Assembly (NCBI GenBank): GCA_019090315.1
Contig: JAHRWD010000099.1
Span: forward strand, 1 to 60,040
Direction: 5' to 3'
Source: Pseudomonadales bacterium
GTDB taxonomy: Bacteria > Pseudomonadota > Gammaproteobacteria > Pseudomonadales > JAHRWD01
DNA: 60,040 nt
Made by a program: the position numbers and the translations under genes. Of the stretch, positions 1-9,938 are shown piece by piece; positions within the stretch are counted from its first letter, which is position 1, and each line of letters begins with the position of its first letter. Under the pieces are notes generated by a model. It did no database searches. It was not told the origin of the DNA and was given only the letters and a program-made list of their open reading frames with translations.

Positions 1-1
1 C

Positions 2-916
2 ATGCTGGTTTGCGAAGCCTTTGGCAGCGCAATGGTTCTTGAGCCATACCTGAGCACCGTTGTAATGGCGGCCAATGCGCTGGTACTGGCTGGATCAGAA
101 GATCAAAAGAAAGATCTGCTTGAGCAGATCATTGCTGGCGACCTGTTGATTTCCGTAGCCTACGCAGAAGCGACTTCAGGTTATAACCTGGCCAACGTAA
201 GCGTAACTGCTTCCGGTTCTGGCGATAGCTACAGCCTCAACGGCGAGAAAATCGTTGTATTGAACGCTCCTTCAGCGAACAAGCTCATTGTCTCTGCACG
301 CACCTCTGGCGACCAGTCAGACGAAAGCGGCATTTCACTGTTTTTGGTGGATGCGGATGCCAGTGGCGTTGAGCTGACCAGCTACAACACAATGGATGGC
401 GCACGTGGCGCTAACATCACTTTCACCAATGCTTCCGCAACCCTGCTGGGTACCGAAGGCGAAGGTTTTGAAGTGCTGGATGAAGTGATTGATATCGCAA
501 CTGCAGCGATCTGTGCTCAAGCATTGGGTGCAATGAACACTGCATTCCAACGCACGCTGGAATACATCAAAACCCGTGAGCAATTCGGTGTTGCGATTGG
601 TACATTCCAGGTGCTTCAGCACCGTGTGGTCGATATGTTTATGGCGGTTGAAGCCAGCCGTTCCATGGTTTACATGGTCAGCATGAGCCTTGCATCGGAT
701 GATGCAAACGAGCGCCGCGCAGCGGTTTCGTCTGCTAAATCATTCATTGGCCCAGAGGCACGTAACCTGGCTCAGGACGCAGTCCAGATCCACGGTGGTG
801 TAGGCATGACAGAAGAGCTGGATGTAGGGCACTACTTCCGCTACCTGACATTGTTCTGCGGTACTTTTGGAAGCACGGACTATCATCTGAAGCGTTTTGC
901 AGGGCTTACCCAGTAA
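2..916 (+). CDS. Acyl-CoA dehydrogenase, 5' part outside the window
   Basis: FAD-dependent acyl-CoA dehydrogenase, which oxidises an acyl-CoA to the 2-enoyl-CoA and passes electrons to ETF. Only the last 304 residues are in the window; family members are about 380-400 residues, so about 80 N-terminal residues are missing and the methionine at base 2 is not the true start. The middle beta-domain is seen in VAYAEATSGYN and the GEK turn. The C-terminal helical domain has TREQFGVAIGTFQ and QIHGGVGMTEE, where the family's flavin contacts lie. The substrate cannot be told. A strong terminator follows, so it ends its own transcript. Confidence 0.88.
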   Translation: MLVCEAFGSAMVLEPYLSTVVMAANALVLAGSEDQKKDLLEQIIAGDLLISVAYAEATSGYNLANVSVTASGSGDSYSLNGEKIVVLNAPSANKLIVSARTSGDQSDESGISLFLVDADASGVELTSYNTMDGARGANITFTNASATLLGTEGEGFEVLDEVIDIATAAICAQALGAMNTAFQRTLEYIKTREQFGVAIGTFQVLQHRVVDMFMAVEASRSMVYMVSMSLASDDANERRAAVSSAKSFIGPEARNLAQDAVQIHGGVGMTEELDVGHYFRYLTLFCGTFGSTDYHLKRFAGLTQ

Positions 917-985
917 GTTATCCCGCAAACGTAAACGGATAAGCCTCAGCCCTTTTATCGAAGGGGTTTGAGCGCTGTTTTAACA

Positions 986-1017
986 AGCCGATGCTGTGAT
1001 CCAGCGTCGGCTTTTTT
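986..1017 (+). terminator. Rho-independent terminator after the acyl-CoA dehydrogenase gene
   Basis: AGCCGATGCTG pairs with CAGCGTCGGCT (11 pairs, one G-U) around a 4-base loop and is followed by six or more T. It lies 70 bases after the stop codon. Confidence 0.88.
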
Positions 1018-1152
1018 GTGTTTGGTCATTGGGTAATTTGGAACGAATGAGTGATTAAGTCAGGCATCTGTTAGATCAATATCAATCAGAGCGGTTTTTT
1101 CCACCGAATGGCTCAGCAATTGGTTTACTGGAGTAGCGGAGTAAGGGAGAAT

Positions 1153-1191
1153 ATGCGCCTCAAAAAAACACTAGAGCAACCACCTAAATGA
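1153..1191 (+). CDS. Short upstream reading frame overlapping the tkt start
   Basis: A 12-codon frame, [12 protein letters not shown], begins at ATG 1153 three bases after a good Shine-Dalgarno (AAGGGAG, 1143-1149). Its TGA overlaps the tkt ATG as ATGA at 1188-1191. tkt itself has no clear ribosome-binding site, so ribosomes may reach it by translational coupling from this leader peptide. This is inferred from layout only. The peptide resembles no known attenuator leader and is not rich in any one amino acid. Confidence 0.35.
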   Translation: MRLKKTLEQPPK

Positions 1192-3185
1192 CCACTCAGT
1201 TTGAGCAAGCCAACGCAATTCGCGCACTCAGTATGGATGCTGTGCAAAAAGCTAAATCGGGCCATCCGGGCGCACCGATGGGAATGGCGGATATCGCCAC
1301 GGTACTTTGGGGTAAAAGCCTCAAGCACAATCCGGCTAATCCGGACTGGGTTAACCGCGACCGGTTTGTACTTTCAAATGGCCACGGCTCGATGTTGCTC
1401 TACTCATTGTTACATTTGACCGGTTATGACCTGTCGCTGGATGAGATCAAAAACTTCCGCCAGTTTGGTTCCAAAACCCCCGGTCACCCTGAATATCACG
1501 ATACCCCTGGCGTTGAAACCACCACTGGCCCGCTTGGTCAGGGCCTTGCAAACGCAGTAGGTATGGCGATTGCTGAGCGTATGCTGGCGGACCAGTTCAA
1601 CCGCGAAAGCCACAAACTGATCGACCACAATACCTGGGTGTTTATGGGTGACGGTTGTTTGATGGAAGGAATCTCCCACGAAGTCTGTTCGCTCGCGGGC
1701 ACACTGGGTTTGGGCAAGCTGGTTGGATTCTACGATAGCAACGGTATCTCGATCGATGGTGAGATCGAAGGCTGGTACAGCGAAGACGTTAAAAAACGTT
1801 TTGAATCCTACGGCTGGCAGGTAATTGGCGAGATCGACGGTCACGATCACGCAGCGATCGAAGCCGCTATCGCGGAAGCGCAGGCTGAATCCGACAAACC
1901 AACACTGGTGATCTGCAAAACCATTATCGGTTTTGGCTCACCCAACAAACAGGGCAGCGAATCCTGCCACGGCGCACCATTAGGTGACGAGGAAATCAAA
2001 GCAACCCGCGAAGCACTTGGCTGGTCTCACCCTGCTTTTGAAATTCCCGAGCCAATCTATCAGGCTTGGGATGCGACAACGCAAGGACAAAAAGCAGAAA
2101 GCGAATGGAACACCTCCTTTCAAGCCTATCAAACGGCTTATCCAGAATTAGCAGACGAGCTGCTGCGACGTACCACAGGTATGTTGCCCACTGATTTTGA
2201 AGCCCAGGCGCAGGCGCACGTTCAGGCAGTTCATGAAAAAGCGGAAACCATCGCCAGCCGTAAAGCTTCTCAAAATTCACTTACCGCAATGGCGGGCATT
2301 ATGCCGGAACTGGTTGGTGGATCTGCGGATCTGGCGGGTTCAAACCTGACGCTGTGGCCGGATGCCAAAGGCATCACCGCAGCGGATGCATCGGGAAACT
2401 ACATCTATTACGGTGTGCGTGAATTTGGCATGAGCGCCATCATGAACGGAATCGCGTTACATGGCGGCTTCGTACCCTTCGGAGCTACCTTCCTTGTGTT
2501 TATGGAATACGCACGAAATGCGCTGCGAATGGCTGCGCTGATGCGTCAGCAAGCGATCTTCGTATATACCCACGATACTATTGCGCTGGGCGAAGATGGC
2601 CCGACTCACCAACCGATTGAGCAGCTTGCCAGCATGCGTAGCACGCCGGATCTTTCCACATGGCGTCCCTGTGATGCGGTGGAATCTGCGGTCAGCTGGA
2701 AATATGCAGCGGGCAATACTGCAGGCCCATCGGCGCTGGTATTTTCCCGTCAGGCACTGCCTCATCAGGATAGGGACACAGCCCAGCTCGCCAATATCGA
2801 AAAAGGCGGTTACATCCTCAAGGATTGTCAGGGTACACCTGATCTGATTTTGATCGCTGCCGGTTCAGAAGTTGCACTGGCGATGGATGCAGCAAAAGAA
2901 CTGCAAAGCGAGAGCTGCAATGTACGTGTAGTGTCCATGCCCTGTCAGGATCTGTTTGATCGACAGGACGCCAGCTATCAGGAATCTGTACTGCCGAGTA
3001 ACGTAGAAAACCGCATCGCGATAGAAGCGGGCCATCCATCAAGCTGGTACAAATACACCGGCCTGCGTGGCAAAGTTATTGGTATGGAAACCTTTGGTGC
3101 TTCCGCTCCAATCAACGATCTGTTGAAGCACTTCGGCTTTACTGTCGAGCGGGTGGTTGCTGACGCAAAAGCACTTATGGCATAG
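1188..3185 (+). CDS. tkt: Transketolase
   Basis: Thiamine-diphosphate enzyme that moves two-carbon units between sugar phosphates in the non-oxidative pentose phosphate pathway. At 665 residues it is full length. Seen in order: [23 protein letters not shown] near the N-terminus, the TPP/Mg motif GDGCLMEG (about 154-161) with DSNGISIDG, the pyrimidine-domain motif [12 protein letters not shown], and a C-terminal transketolase domain. It is first in a tkt-pgk-fba block on one strand. In many relatives epd lies between tkt and pgk; here it is absent. The start at 1188 fits the family and overlaps a short upstream frame. Confidence 0.97.
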   Translation: MTTQFEQANAIRALSMDAVQKAKSGHPGAPMGMADIATVLWGKSLKHNPANPDWVNRDRFVLSNGHGSMLLYSLLHLTGYDLSLDEIKNFRQFGSKTPGHPEYHDTPGVETTTGPLGQGLANAVGMAIAERMLADQFNRESHKLIDHNTWVFMGDGCLMEGISHEVCSLAGTLGLGKLVGFYDSNGISIDGEIEGWYSEDVKKRFESYGWQVIGEIDGHDHAAIEAAIAEAQAESDKPTLVICKTIIGFGSPNKQGSESCHGAPLGDEEIKATREALGWSHPAFEIPEPIYQAWDATTQGQKAESEWNTSFQAYQTAYPELADELLRRTTGMLPTDFEAQAQAHVQAVHEKAETIASRKASQNSLTAMAGIMPELVGGSADLAGSNLTLWPDAKGITAADASGNYIYYGVREFGMSAIMNGIALHGGFVPFGATFLVFMEYARNALRMAALMRQQAIFVYTHDTIALGEDGPTHQPIEQLASMRSTPDLSTWRPCDAVESAVSWKYAAGNTAGPSALVFSRQALPHQDRDTAQLANIEKGGYILKDCQGTPDLILIAAGSEVALAMDAAKELQSESCNVRVVSMPCQDLFDRQDASYQESVLPSNVENRIAIEAGHPSSWYKYTGLRGKVIGMETFGASAPINDLLKHFGFTVERVVADAKALMA

Positions 3186-3248
3186 CTCCTCCACTGTAAA
3201 AGTAAGGTAACGAATGCGAGTGGATTACCTATACTTAATTGATACGAC

Positions 3249-3296
3249 CGTAATCACAACAGGGGCTGGCATTTGCTGGCCTTTCTTGTGATTACG
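3249..3296 (+). promoter_or_regulatory. Perfect 11-bp inverted repeat in the pgk leader
   Basis: CGTAATCACAA (3249-3259) and TTGTGATTACG (3286-3296) are exact reverse complements, separated by 26 bases that hold a smaller GGCTGGC/GCTGGCC stem. It lies 38 bases before the pgk start, with no T-run after it. It could be a 5'-UTR stem-loop, an mRNA stability or processing element, or an operator for a dimeric regulator. The function is not known. Confidence 0.5.
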
Positions 3297-3333
3297 TCGG
3301 AATAAACGAGCCGGAAAAACCAGGGAGTACGCG

Positions 3334-4497
3334 ATGACTGTATTAAAAATGGCGGATGTAGAACTGAAGGGCAAACGCGTATTGATTCGCGAAGACCTGA
3401 ACGTGCCGATCAAAAATGGCGAAGTAACCAGTAGTGCACGTATCCGTGCGGCATTGCCGACGATTCGGCTTGCGCTCGAAAAGGGTGCTGCTCTGATGGT
3501 GATCTCCCATCTCGGTCGTCCAACCGAAGGCGAATACGACGAACAGTACTCACTGGCTCCGGTCGCAAAATTTCTTTCCGCTGAATTAGGTCAACCGGTT
3601 CCGCTGGTAAAAGATTATCTGGACGGCGTGTTTATCAATCCCGGTGAAATCGTATTGCTTGAAAATGCCCGCTTTAATAAGGGCGAAAAGAAAAATGATG
3701 AGCAGCTTTCGCAACGGTTGGCAGCACTTTGCGATGTATTCGTAATGGATGCATTTGGCACCGCGCATCGCGCCCAGGCCACTACCCACGGTGTCGCAAA
3801 ATATGCACCGACCGCCTGCGCTGGCCCGTTATTAAGCAGAGAATTAGAGGCACTGGCAGAAGCGCTCGATAACCCAAAGCGACCTTTGGTCGCGATTGTT
3901 GGCGGTTCAAAAGTGTCTACTAAACTGCCGGTGCTTGAATCCCTGTCTGGCATGGCAGATCAACTGATTGTTGGCGGCGGCATCGCCAATACCTTTTTGG
4001 CAGCCTCCGGCTTTCCTGTCGGAACCTCTCTTTGCGAACATGATTTAATCGACGAAGCCAAAGCCTTGATGGCTAAGACCAATATTCCGATCCCAGCTGA
4101 CGTAGTGGTAGGAACTGAATTTTCTGAAGATGCAGTAGCGGTTACCAAAGCAGCTGCGGATGTATCAGACAACGAAATGATCATGGATATTGGACCACAA
4201 TCCAGCGCTGAACTGGAAAGCATACTGGCCAATGCGGGTACCATTATCTGGAACGGCCCAGTGGGTGTGTTTGAGTTCCCGGGGTTTTGTGGCGGTACCG
4301 AAGCACTCTCCAAAGCGATTGCAGCAAGCCCTGCATTTTCAATAGCCGGGGGTGGAGACACGCTGGCGGCGATTGACCAATTTGGAATTACCGATCAAAT
4401 ATCCTATATTTCAACCGGTGGTGGAGCCTTCCTTGAATATGTTGAAGGCAAAACATTACCCGCTGTAGCGATTTTAGAAGAACGCGCCCAGAGTTAA
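3334..4497 (+). CDS. pgk: Phosphoglycerate kinase
   Basis: Glycolytic and gluconeogenic kinase interconverting 1,3-bisphosphoglycerate + ADP with 3-phosphoglycerate + ATP. The 387 residues match the bacterial size. The N-terminal substrate domain has REDLNVPIK and SHLGRP (about 56-61); the hinge region has [13 protein letters not shown]. The C-terminal nucleotide domain has [17 protein letters not shown] and GGGDTLAAI. The start follows CAGGGAG at a normal distance. It is followed 91 bases later by fba, so the two are probably co-transcribed. Confidence 0.97.
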   Translation: MTVLKMADVELKGKRVLIREDLNVPIKNGEVTSSARIRAALPTIRLALEKGAALMVISHLGRPTEGEYDEQYSLAPVAKFLSAELGQPVPLVKDYLDGVFINPGEIVLLENARFNKGEKKNDEQLSQRLAALCDVFVMDAFGTAHRAQATTHGVAKYAPTACAGPLLSRELEALAEALDNPKRPLVAIVGGSKVSTKLPVLESLSGMADQLIVGGGIANTFLAASGFPVGTSLCEHDLIDEAKALMAKTNIPIPADVVVGTEFSEDAVAVTKAAADVSDNEMIMDIGPQSSAELESILANAGTIIWNGPVGVFEFPGFCGGTEALSKAIAASPAFSIAGGGDTLAAIDQFGITDQISYISTGGGAFLEYVEGKTLPAVAILEERAQS

Positions 4498-4588
4498 AGG
4501 CCGGGCCGTTTAGTAGAAAAACTCGAAGCTATATTTTAGTGGTTTTCGAAAAAATAACAGAAGCGAAGTTAAAAAAAGGAATCACACC

Positions 4589-5653
4589 ATGGCACTAATC
4601 AGTATGCGACAACTGCTCGATCATGCCGCTGAAAACGGGTACGGCGTACCTGCTTTTAACGTCAACAATCTTGAGCAAGTGCGCGCTATTATGGAAGGCG
4701 CAAAAGAAACCAACAGCCCCGTTATTTTGCAGGCATCTGCAGGCGCGCGTAAATACGCCGGGCCGACTTTTTTACGTCATCTTATTTTGGCTGCGATTGA
4801 AGAGTTTCCTGAAATACCTGTTTGTATGCACCAGGATCATGGCGCGTCTGCGGCGGATTGCCAGCGTTCAATTCAGCAAAATTTTAGTTCAGTGATGATG
4901 GATGGTTCTCTACTGGAGGATCAAAAAACCCCATCGGATTATGAATATAACGTAGATGTCACTCGACGTGTTGTGGAAATGGCGCACGCCTGTGGTGTTT
5001 CAGTCGAAGGCGAACTGGGTTGCCTGGGTTCGCTAGAAACCGGTGAAGCTGGAGAAGAAGATGGTGTTGGCGCAGCAGGAATTTTAACCCACGAACAGAT
5101 GCTAACTGATCCGGAAGAAGCGGCTGACTTTGTTAAAAAGACCGGCGTTGACGCATTGGCAATTGCTATTGGTACCAGCCACGGCGCATATAAATTTACC
5201 AGACCACCAACCGGTGATGTATTGGCGATTGATCGTATCAAAGCGATTCATAAACGTATTCCAGATACTCACCTGGTAATGCACGGTTCCTCTTCTGTTC
5301 CGCAGGACTGGCTAGCCATTATCAATGAATTTGGCGGTGAAATTCCAGAAACTTATGGAGTTCCAGTTTCTGAAATTCAGGAAGGAATTAAGCACGGCGT
5401 GCGTAAAGTAAATATCGACACGGATCTACGTTTGGCTTCAACCGGTTCTGTTCGGAAATTTCTTGCGGAAAACACTTCCGAATTTGATCCGAGAAAATAT
5501 CTTTCCAAATCAACTGAAGCGATGAAGAGTATTGTTATTGCGCGATACGAAGCATTTGGTACAGCCGGTCAGGCGGATAAAATTAAAGCAGTCTCATTGG
5601 ATGAGATGTCTGCCCAGTATATAACTGGAAAACTGGATCCAAGAATTAGCTGA
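4589..5653 (+). CDS. fba: Class II fructose-bisphosphate aldolase (Calvin-cycle type)
   Basis: Zinc aldolase that splits fructose-1,6-bisphosphate into dihydroxyacetone phosphate and glyceraldehyde-3-phosphate. At 354 residues it fits the class II Calvin-type subfamily (often annotated FbaA/CbbA). Metal-binding histidines are seen in HQDHG (81-85), with further active-site segments [26 protein letters not shown] and NIDTDLR. The Shine-Dalgarno AAAGGA precedes ATG 4589. It is last in the tkt-pgk-fba block and is followed by a terminator. Without RuBisCO genes here, a glycolytic role is more likely than carbon fixation. Confidence 0.96.
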   Translation: MALISMRQLLDHAAENGYGVPAFNVNNLEQVRAIMEGAKETNSPVILQASAGARKYAGPTFLRHLILAAIEEFPEIPVCMHQDHGASAADCQRSIQQNFSSVMMDGSLLEDQKTPSDYEYNVDVTRRVVEMAHACGVSVEGELGCLGSLETGEAGEEDGVGAAGILTHEQMLTDPEEAADFVKKTGVDALAIAIGTSHGAYKFTRPPTGDVLAIDRIKAIHKRIPDTHLVMHGSSSVPQDWLAIINEFGGEIPETYGVPVSEIQEGIKHGVRKVNIDTDLRLASTGSVRKFLAENTSEFDPRKYLSKSTEAMKSIVIARYEAFGTAGQADKIKAVSLDEMSAQYITGKLDPRIS

Positions 5654-5670
5654 TTTCCATTTTAGTTCGG

Positions 5671-5704
5671 AAAAACGTCGGCCTAATCCCCGGCGTTTTT
5701 TTTT
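5671..5704 (+). terminator. Terminator after fba
   Basis: AAAAACGTCGG pairs with CCGGCGTTTTT (one G-U) and the stem runs into nine T. It begins 18 bases after the fba stop. Confidence 0.88.
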
Positions 5705-5819
5705 GTCCTTAAAAAGAGTATCTGGATAATCGGATAGGGTTGAGAGCGATAAAAGCTAGTCTTCACCGGTTATGAGTCGTAAAGTACTGCGTAATTATAA
5801 AAGCTGGGAGAATGGTGAT

Positions 5820-6470
5820 ATGGAACAGGTTGATGTTTTTTGGTCATTTCGAAGCCCTTATTCGTACCTCGCGACACCTGGAATGCTCGATCTCAAGCAG
5901 CGCTATTCAGTTGATGTGAATCTCCGTGTTGTACTTCCTATAGCCCTTCGGGATCCCGATATTCTTTTTAAGGCGGGTGATAAAAACAAAGCGCATTACA
6001 TCATGCTGGACTGGACCCGGCGTGCAGAATTCCTGGGCTTGCCTCATAAGTGGCCATCTCCAGATCCTATCGTCCAGGATTTTGAAACCATGAAAATATC
6101 TGAACAGCAGCCCTATATCTATCGGCTCAGTAAGTTGGGTGCCGAAGCTCAGCGGCAAGGTCGAGGTATTGAATTTGCCGCTCAGGTTGCACGGATGATC
6201 TGGGGAGGGACTCGGCACTGGGATGAAGGCGACCACCTGCAACAGGCGACGGAAGCTGCAGGGTTATCGCTTGCAGAAATGGAACGAGAGATCGATGGAG
6301 GGAATCACCTCGATGATATCGAAGCGAACCATCAGGCCCTGAACAAAGCAGGGCATTGGGGCGTACCCACCTTTGTGTATGATGGCGAACCGTTTTTTGG
6401 CCAGGATCGAATCGATACCCTGTGCTGGCGGCTGGATCAACATGGACTGCGAAAACCAGAGCATGTTTAG
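5820..6470 (+). CDS. DsbA-family / 2-hydroxychromene-2-carboxylate isomerase-like protein
   Basis: Thioredoxin-fold protein of the DsbA/HCCA-isomerase (kappa-class GST-like) family. The N-terminus VDVFWSFRSPYSYLA places a serine where DsbA has its CxxC, as in glutathione-dependent isomerases rather than disulfide oxidases. The C-terminal GVPTFVYDGEPFFGQDRID is the family's cis-proline loop and end. The frame is open from 5772, but 5820 is the better start: GGGAG lies 9 bases before it and the fold begins there, giving 216 residues. The substrate is unknown. It is 92 bases before the start of the amidohydrolase frame on the same strand and may share its transcript. Confidence 0.75.
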   Translation: MEQVDVFWSFRSPYSYLATPGMLDLKQRYSVDVNLRVVLPIALRDPDILFKAGDKNKAHYIMLDWTRRAEFLGLPHKWPSPDPIVQDFETMKISEQQPYIYRLSKLGAEAQRQGRGIEFAAQVARMIWGGTRHWDEGDHLQQATEAAGLSLAEMEREIDGGNHLDDIEANHQALNKAGHWGVPTFVYDGEPFFGQDRIDTLCWRLDQHGLRKPEHV

Positions 6471-6576
6471 CGATGATTCCATCTCTGGGTCTCCCTATTT
6501 TTCTTAAGGGGAATATCGATTACTATCTATGGATCGCTGCAATGAACTGTGAAGTTTAATCATGGAGGACAATCAA

Positions 6577-8526
6577 ATGTCTGAATCAACCAACCAATGG
6601 GATATATTAATAAAGGGCGCGTCAGTTTTTGATGGTTATGGCGGCCTGCCAAAAACCGTCGACGTTGCTGTTCACCAGGGCAGGATTGTCGCTCTTGGAT
6701 TTGAACTAAGCCCGCAGGAACAAACCGAAGTGATCGACGGTAGCGGAAAATGGTTGATGCCAGGATTGCTAGATATTCATACCCACCTTGATCTGGAAGT
6801 TGAAGTTGCCCCGGGTTTGACGGAATGTGTGCGTCACGGCACCACCAGTGTGGTGATGAGTAATTGCAGCCTGGGTATGGCCTACGGCGATTTGGCAAAT
6901 CCGGATAACCCCGAAGAAAACCCGATTATCGACTGCTTTGCCCGGGTTGAAAATATGCCTAAAGCAGTACTGGAACGCTGCCTTGATGGAGTGGTGAACT
7001 GGGATAACAGTGCCGATTACCTCAAGCATCTGGAGACACTGCCCCTTGGTCCAAACGTCGCGCCGATGATCCCCCACAGCATGTTGCGTATTAAAGCGAT
7101 GGGTCTCGAAAGTAGCATTAGCCGTGACCCCTCGGAAGCTGAGCTACAGGAGATGGCGGATCTGGTAGATCAGGGGATGCAAGAGGGTTATGTCGGGTTT
7201 TCCACCGATGGTCTTCCACTTCACTATCTTGCCAACGATCCACACCGTAACGAAAAAATTCCTGCACAACATGCCAAGTTCAAAGAGCTAAAAATACTAG
7301 GCGCAGTGCTGCGTAAACATGACCGGATTTGGCAGGTAACTCCGGACCCGGAGGATATGTTAAAAACACTCGGTTTATTCGGTTTAACCTGTGGTCGTCT
7401 ATTTGGTGGAAAACCCCTTAAAATGACGGCGACTGCAGCGATGGATATCAGTTGTAATCGGCGAGCCGAGGGTGGACTGCTGAAATTTAGTCAGTTATTG
7501 AATTCCCGATTGCTAAAAGGCGACTTCACCTTTCAGGCACTCTCAACTCCTTTCAAAGTGTTTGCCGATGGGGTGAGTACACCGCTGATGGAGGAGAAAG
7601 AAGCATTCCGAGAATTGATGGCGATTGATCTTGAAGATATTGAAGGTCGACAGGAAAAACTTGCCAATCCTGGTTTCAGGGCTCGTTTTAGCGAACAGTG
7701 GCTGGCAGGAAAAAGCGGTTACAGTATGGAGCGTTTACGCCACAAATATCGAATGGAATCGACGACCTTTAGTCGCGAATTGTCCGACATGGTAATGGAT
7801 AGCTGCCCGGTTGAGTCCTGGAATGGCCAGCGCCTTTCCGATATTTATAAACGTCTGGAATATTTTCAGGGAGCAGCAGGGGAATCGGCTGCATTAAATG
7901 ATGAAGAGCGTGATGCCTTCGCCAGGTTCCCATCACCAATCGGTGATGATGCAAACTTTATGCTGCATATGCTCAGCGAATATGACCGTGATTTTCGCTG
8001 GTATGTGATTACCGCAAATGAGCGGCCCGATGTATTGAAAAAGCTGGTTTTCCACCCTGAAACTCTGCCAGGGTTTAATGATTCCGGCGCGCACCTCACC
8101 AACATGGCCTACTACGATGCCAACCTCATGACTCTGAAAATGGCTGCGGAAGATTCTATAGAACTAGTTGCGGTCGCAGTGAAACGCTTAACCAAAGATC
8201 CCGCCGAACTGTTTGGAATCGAAGCGGGCGTGATCGAGTGCGGAGCAATTGCTGATCTCGTACTAATTGATCCTGATGCGTTAATGACACATGACTCGGA
8301 CACCAATATTCAGAAAATTGAGCGTGATATTTTCCAGCATCCGCAACTGGTTAATCGTTCCGATGGTGTGGTTGATAAAGTGATTATTGCGGGAAAACTT
8401 GCATGGAATGGCTCGCAATATACCGAAAAATATGGACAGGAATCCTTTGGCCGGGTACTGCGTCATAAGAATTGGATGGAGCCGGCTGTAGTTAACGAGG
8501 GTTTAGTGGATGGGAATGTTGCGTAG
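6577..8526 (+). CDS. Amidohydrolase, N-acyl-D-amino-acid deacylase-like
   Basis: Metal-dependent hydrolase of the amidohydrolase superfamily, D-aminoacylase branch, which removes acyl groups from N-acyl-D-amino acids or related amides. The N-terminal composite domain has DILIKGASVFDG; the metal site begins with DIHTHLD (about 67-72). The family-type NDSGAHLTNM lies in the last third, and the end has the returning beta-domain (GVIECGAIADLVLID). ATG 6562 is also in frame, but GGAGG (6564-6568) lies 8 bases before ATG 6577, so the latter was chosen (649 residues). The true substrate cannot be read from the sequence. Confidence 0.8.
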   Translation: MSESTNQWDILIKGASVFDGYGGLPKTVDVAVHQGRIVALGFELSPQEQTEVIDGSGKWLMPGLLDIHTHLDLEVEVAPGLTECVRHGTTSVVMSNCSLGMAYGDLANPDNPEENPIIDCFARVENMPKAVLERCLDGVVNWDNSADYLKHLETLPLGPNVAPMIPHSMLRIKAMGLESSISRDPSEAELQEMADLVDQGMQEGYVGFSTDGLPLHYLANDPHRNEKIPAQHAKFKELKILGAVLRKHDRIWQVTPDPEDMLKTLGLFGLTCGRLFGGKPLKMTATAAMDISCNRRAEGGLLKFSQLLNSRLLKGDFTFQALSTPFKVFADGVSTPLMEEKEAFRELMAIDLEDIEGRQEKLANPGFRARFSEQWLAGKSGYSMERLRHKYRMESTTFSRELSDMVMDSCPVESWNGQRLSDIYKRLEYFQGAAGESAALNDEERDAFARFPSPIGDDANFMLHMLSEYDRDFRWYVITANERPDVLKKLVFHPETLPGFNDSGAHLTNMAYYDANLMTLKMAAEDSIELVAVAVKRLTKDPAELFGIEAGVIECGAIADLVLIDPDALMTHDSDTNIQKIERDIFQHPQLVNRSDGVVDKVIIAGKLAWNGSQYTEKYGQESFGRVLRHKNWMEPAVVNEGLVDGNVA

Positions 8527-8601
8527 CAATGAATCAACAATCGGTTTTTATCAGTCGAAATTTCTTGTCAGTTTTTTATATAAGGTCATTGGGTTGAGGC
8601 A

Positions 8602-8994
8602 TTAAACATGGGTTTTAAATACCCATCGCCTCAATCCAAAATAGTTGAACAAAAGTGCGATAATTGAAGCGAGTGCTATTGCAAGTTCGGGAATATCAAA
8701 CAGAAATGGTGATAAATAGAGTGAAGCCATGTAGGCAAAAAAGTTTATTGAAATTCCAGCCCCCTGCACAATAAGATAGCGGCCAAAGTTTATTATTTTC
8801 CGTGTGTTCGATTTGTCCTCAAAAGCCCATTTATAATTCAAGTACCATGTTAATGTCACCGCAATTGCAAATGACGGTATACGAGCCCAGTACGGGTTGA
8901 AGTCAAGCAGGTGAACGCAGAGGCTAAGAGTGCCTGCATCTACTAAAAATCCACAGCTTCCTACAATCAGGAAGCGCGGGAACTCTCTTATCAC
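8602..8994 (-). CDS. GtrA family membrane protein
   Basis: A 130-residue protein with about four membrane spans, starting MIREFPRFLIVGSCGFLVDAG, which is typical of GtrA. Members are thought to flip undecaprenyl-phosphate-linked sugars across the inner membrane. Its start overlaps the stop of the upstream GT2 gene by 4 bases, so the two are translationally coupled. Together with the GT2 and GT39-like genes it forms a GtrA-GtrB-transferase set as used for decorating O-antigen or other envelope glycans. Flippase activity is inferred from the family and context. Confidence 0.85.
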   Translation of the reverse strand: MIREFPRFLIVGSCGFLVDAGTLSLCVHLLDFNPYWARIPSFAIAVTLTWYLNYKWAFEDKSNTRKIINFGRYLIVQGAGISINFFAYMASLYLSPFLFDIPELAIALASIIALLFNYFGLRRWVFKTHV

Positions 8995-9938
8995 TTATCG
9001 GTTTCCAGTGGTTTTATATTCAAATAATGCATTCGTTTAACTTCTCGTCGGCCCCTGCTTACACTGTCGAGTATTGCACCACATACCATGGTTAGAAAAG
9101 CGAGGATCATGATCCCTGATGCCAGTATTGCAGTGGGAAAGCGGGGTACTAACCCTGTCTCGATATAGGTAACGAATAGCGGGAAGGATAGCGTTAAAGA
9201 TACCAGTGTTAATGCCGAAAAAATTGAACCAAAAAATAGAAGAGGCCTAACCTCTTTTAGTAGAAAAATAATCACCATTAATATTCTAAAACCATCCCTG
9301 AATGTGTTGAGTTTACTCTCAGAATCCGCAGGGCGTGAAAAGTAAGGCGTATCCATTTCGGCAACTGGTATTCTTAACTCCAGCGCGTGAATTGTAAGCT
9401 CAGTTTCTATTTCAAAGCCTCTCGATATCGCGGGAAAAGACTTAACAAATCTTTTCGAAAATACTCGATATCCAGATAATATATCTGAAAAACGCTTACC
9501 AAATAAATGCCCCACTATTCCGGTTAACATTTTATTGCCGAACACATGTCCGGCTGGATAGGTCTGCAAAGGTGAGTTATCGCTTACCCGGGTGCCGACC
9601 ACCATATCCAGGTTTTGTTGGACTAATTTACTGGCCATCTCCGGCGCCGAGGCAATGTCGTATGTCATGTCGCCATCGCACAAAATATAGATATCCGCAT
9701 CGACATCGGCAAACATTCTTCGTACTACATTTCCTTTTCCCTGAATCGTTTCATGCCGAACGATCGCTCCCGCCTGCGCTGCAATTTCTACTGTTTTATC
9801 GGTAGAGTTATTATCGTAAACATATACTTTGGCTTCAGGAATGGTCTCTTTGCAGTTGATTACCACCTGCCCAATGGCGGCTTCTTCGTTAAAACAGGGT
9901 ATTAAGAATGCAATGTTATGGCTGTTCGACACTGGCAT
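8991..9938 (-). CDS. GT2 glycosyltransferase, GtrB / dolichol-phosphate-mannose synthase-like
   Basis: Transfers a sugar from a nucleotide donor to a polyprenyl phosphate on the inner face of the membrane. The GT-A fold begins with IPCFNEEAAIGQVV, followed by YDNNSTDKT and the metal-binding CDGDMTYD. The glycosyltransferase domain ends near residue 225; two membrane spans follow in the last 90 residues, as in GtrB. It overlaps the upstream GT39-like gene by 23 bases and the downstream gtrA by 4. The sugar is unknown. Confidence 0.88.
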   Translation of the reverse strand: MPVSNSHNIAFLIPCFNEEAAIGQVVINCKETIPEAKVYVYDNNSTDKTVEIAAQAGAIVRHETIQGKGNVVRRMFADVDADIYILCDGDMTYDIASAPEMASKLVQQNLDMVVGTRVSDNSPLQTYPAGHVFGNKMLTGIVGHLFGKRFSDILSGYRVFSKRFVKSFPAISRGFEIETELTIHALELRIPVAEMDTPYFSRPADSESKLNTFRDGFRILMVIIFLLKEVRPLLFFGSIFSALTLVSLTLSFPLFVTYIETGLVPRFPTAILASGIMILAFLTMVCGAILDSVSRGRREVKRMHYLNIKPLETDK

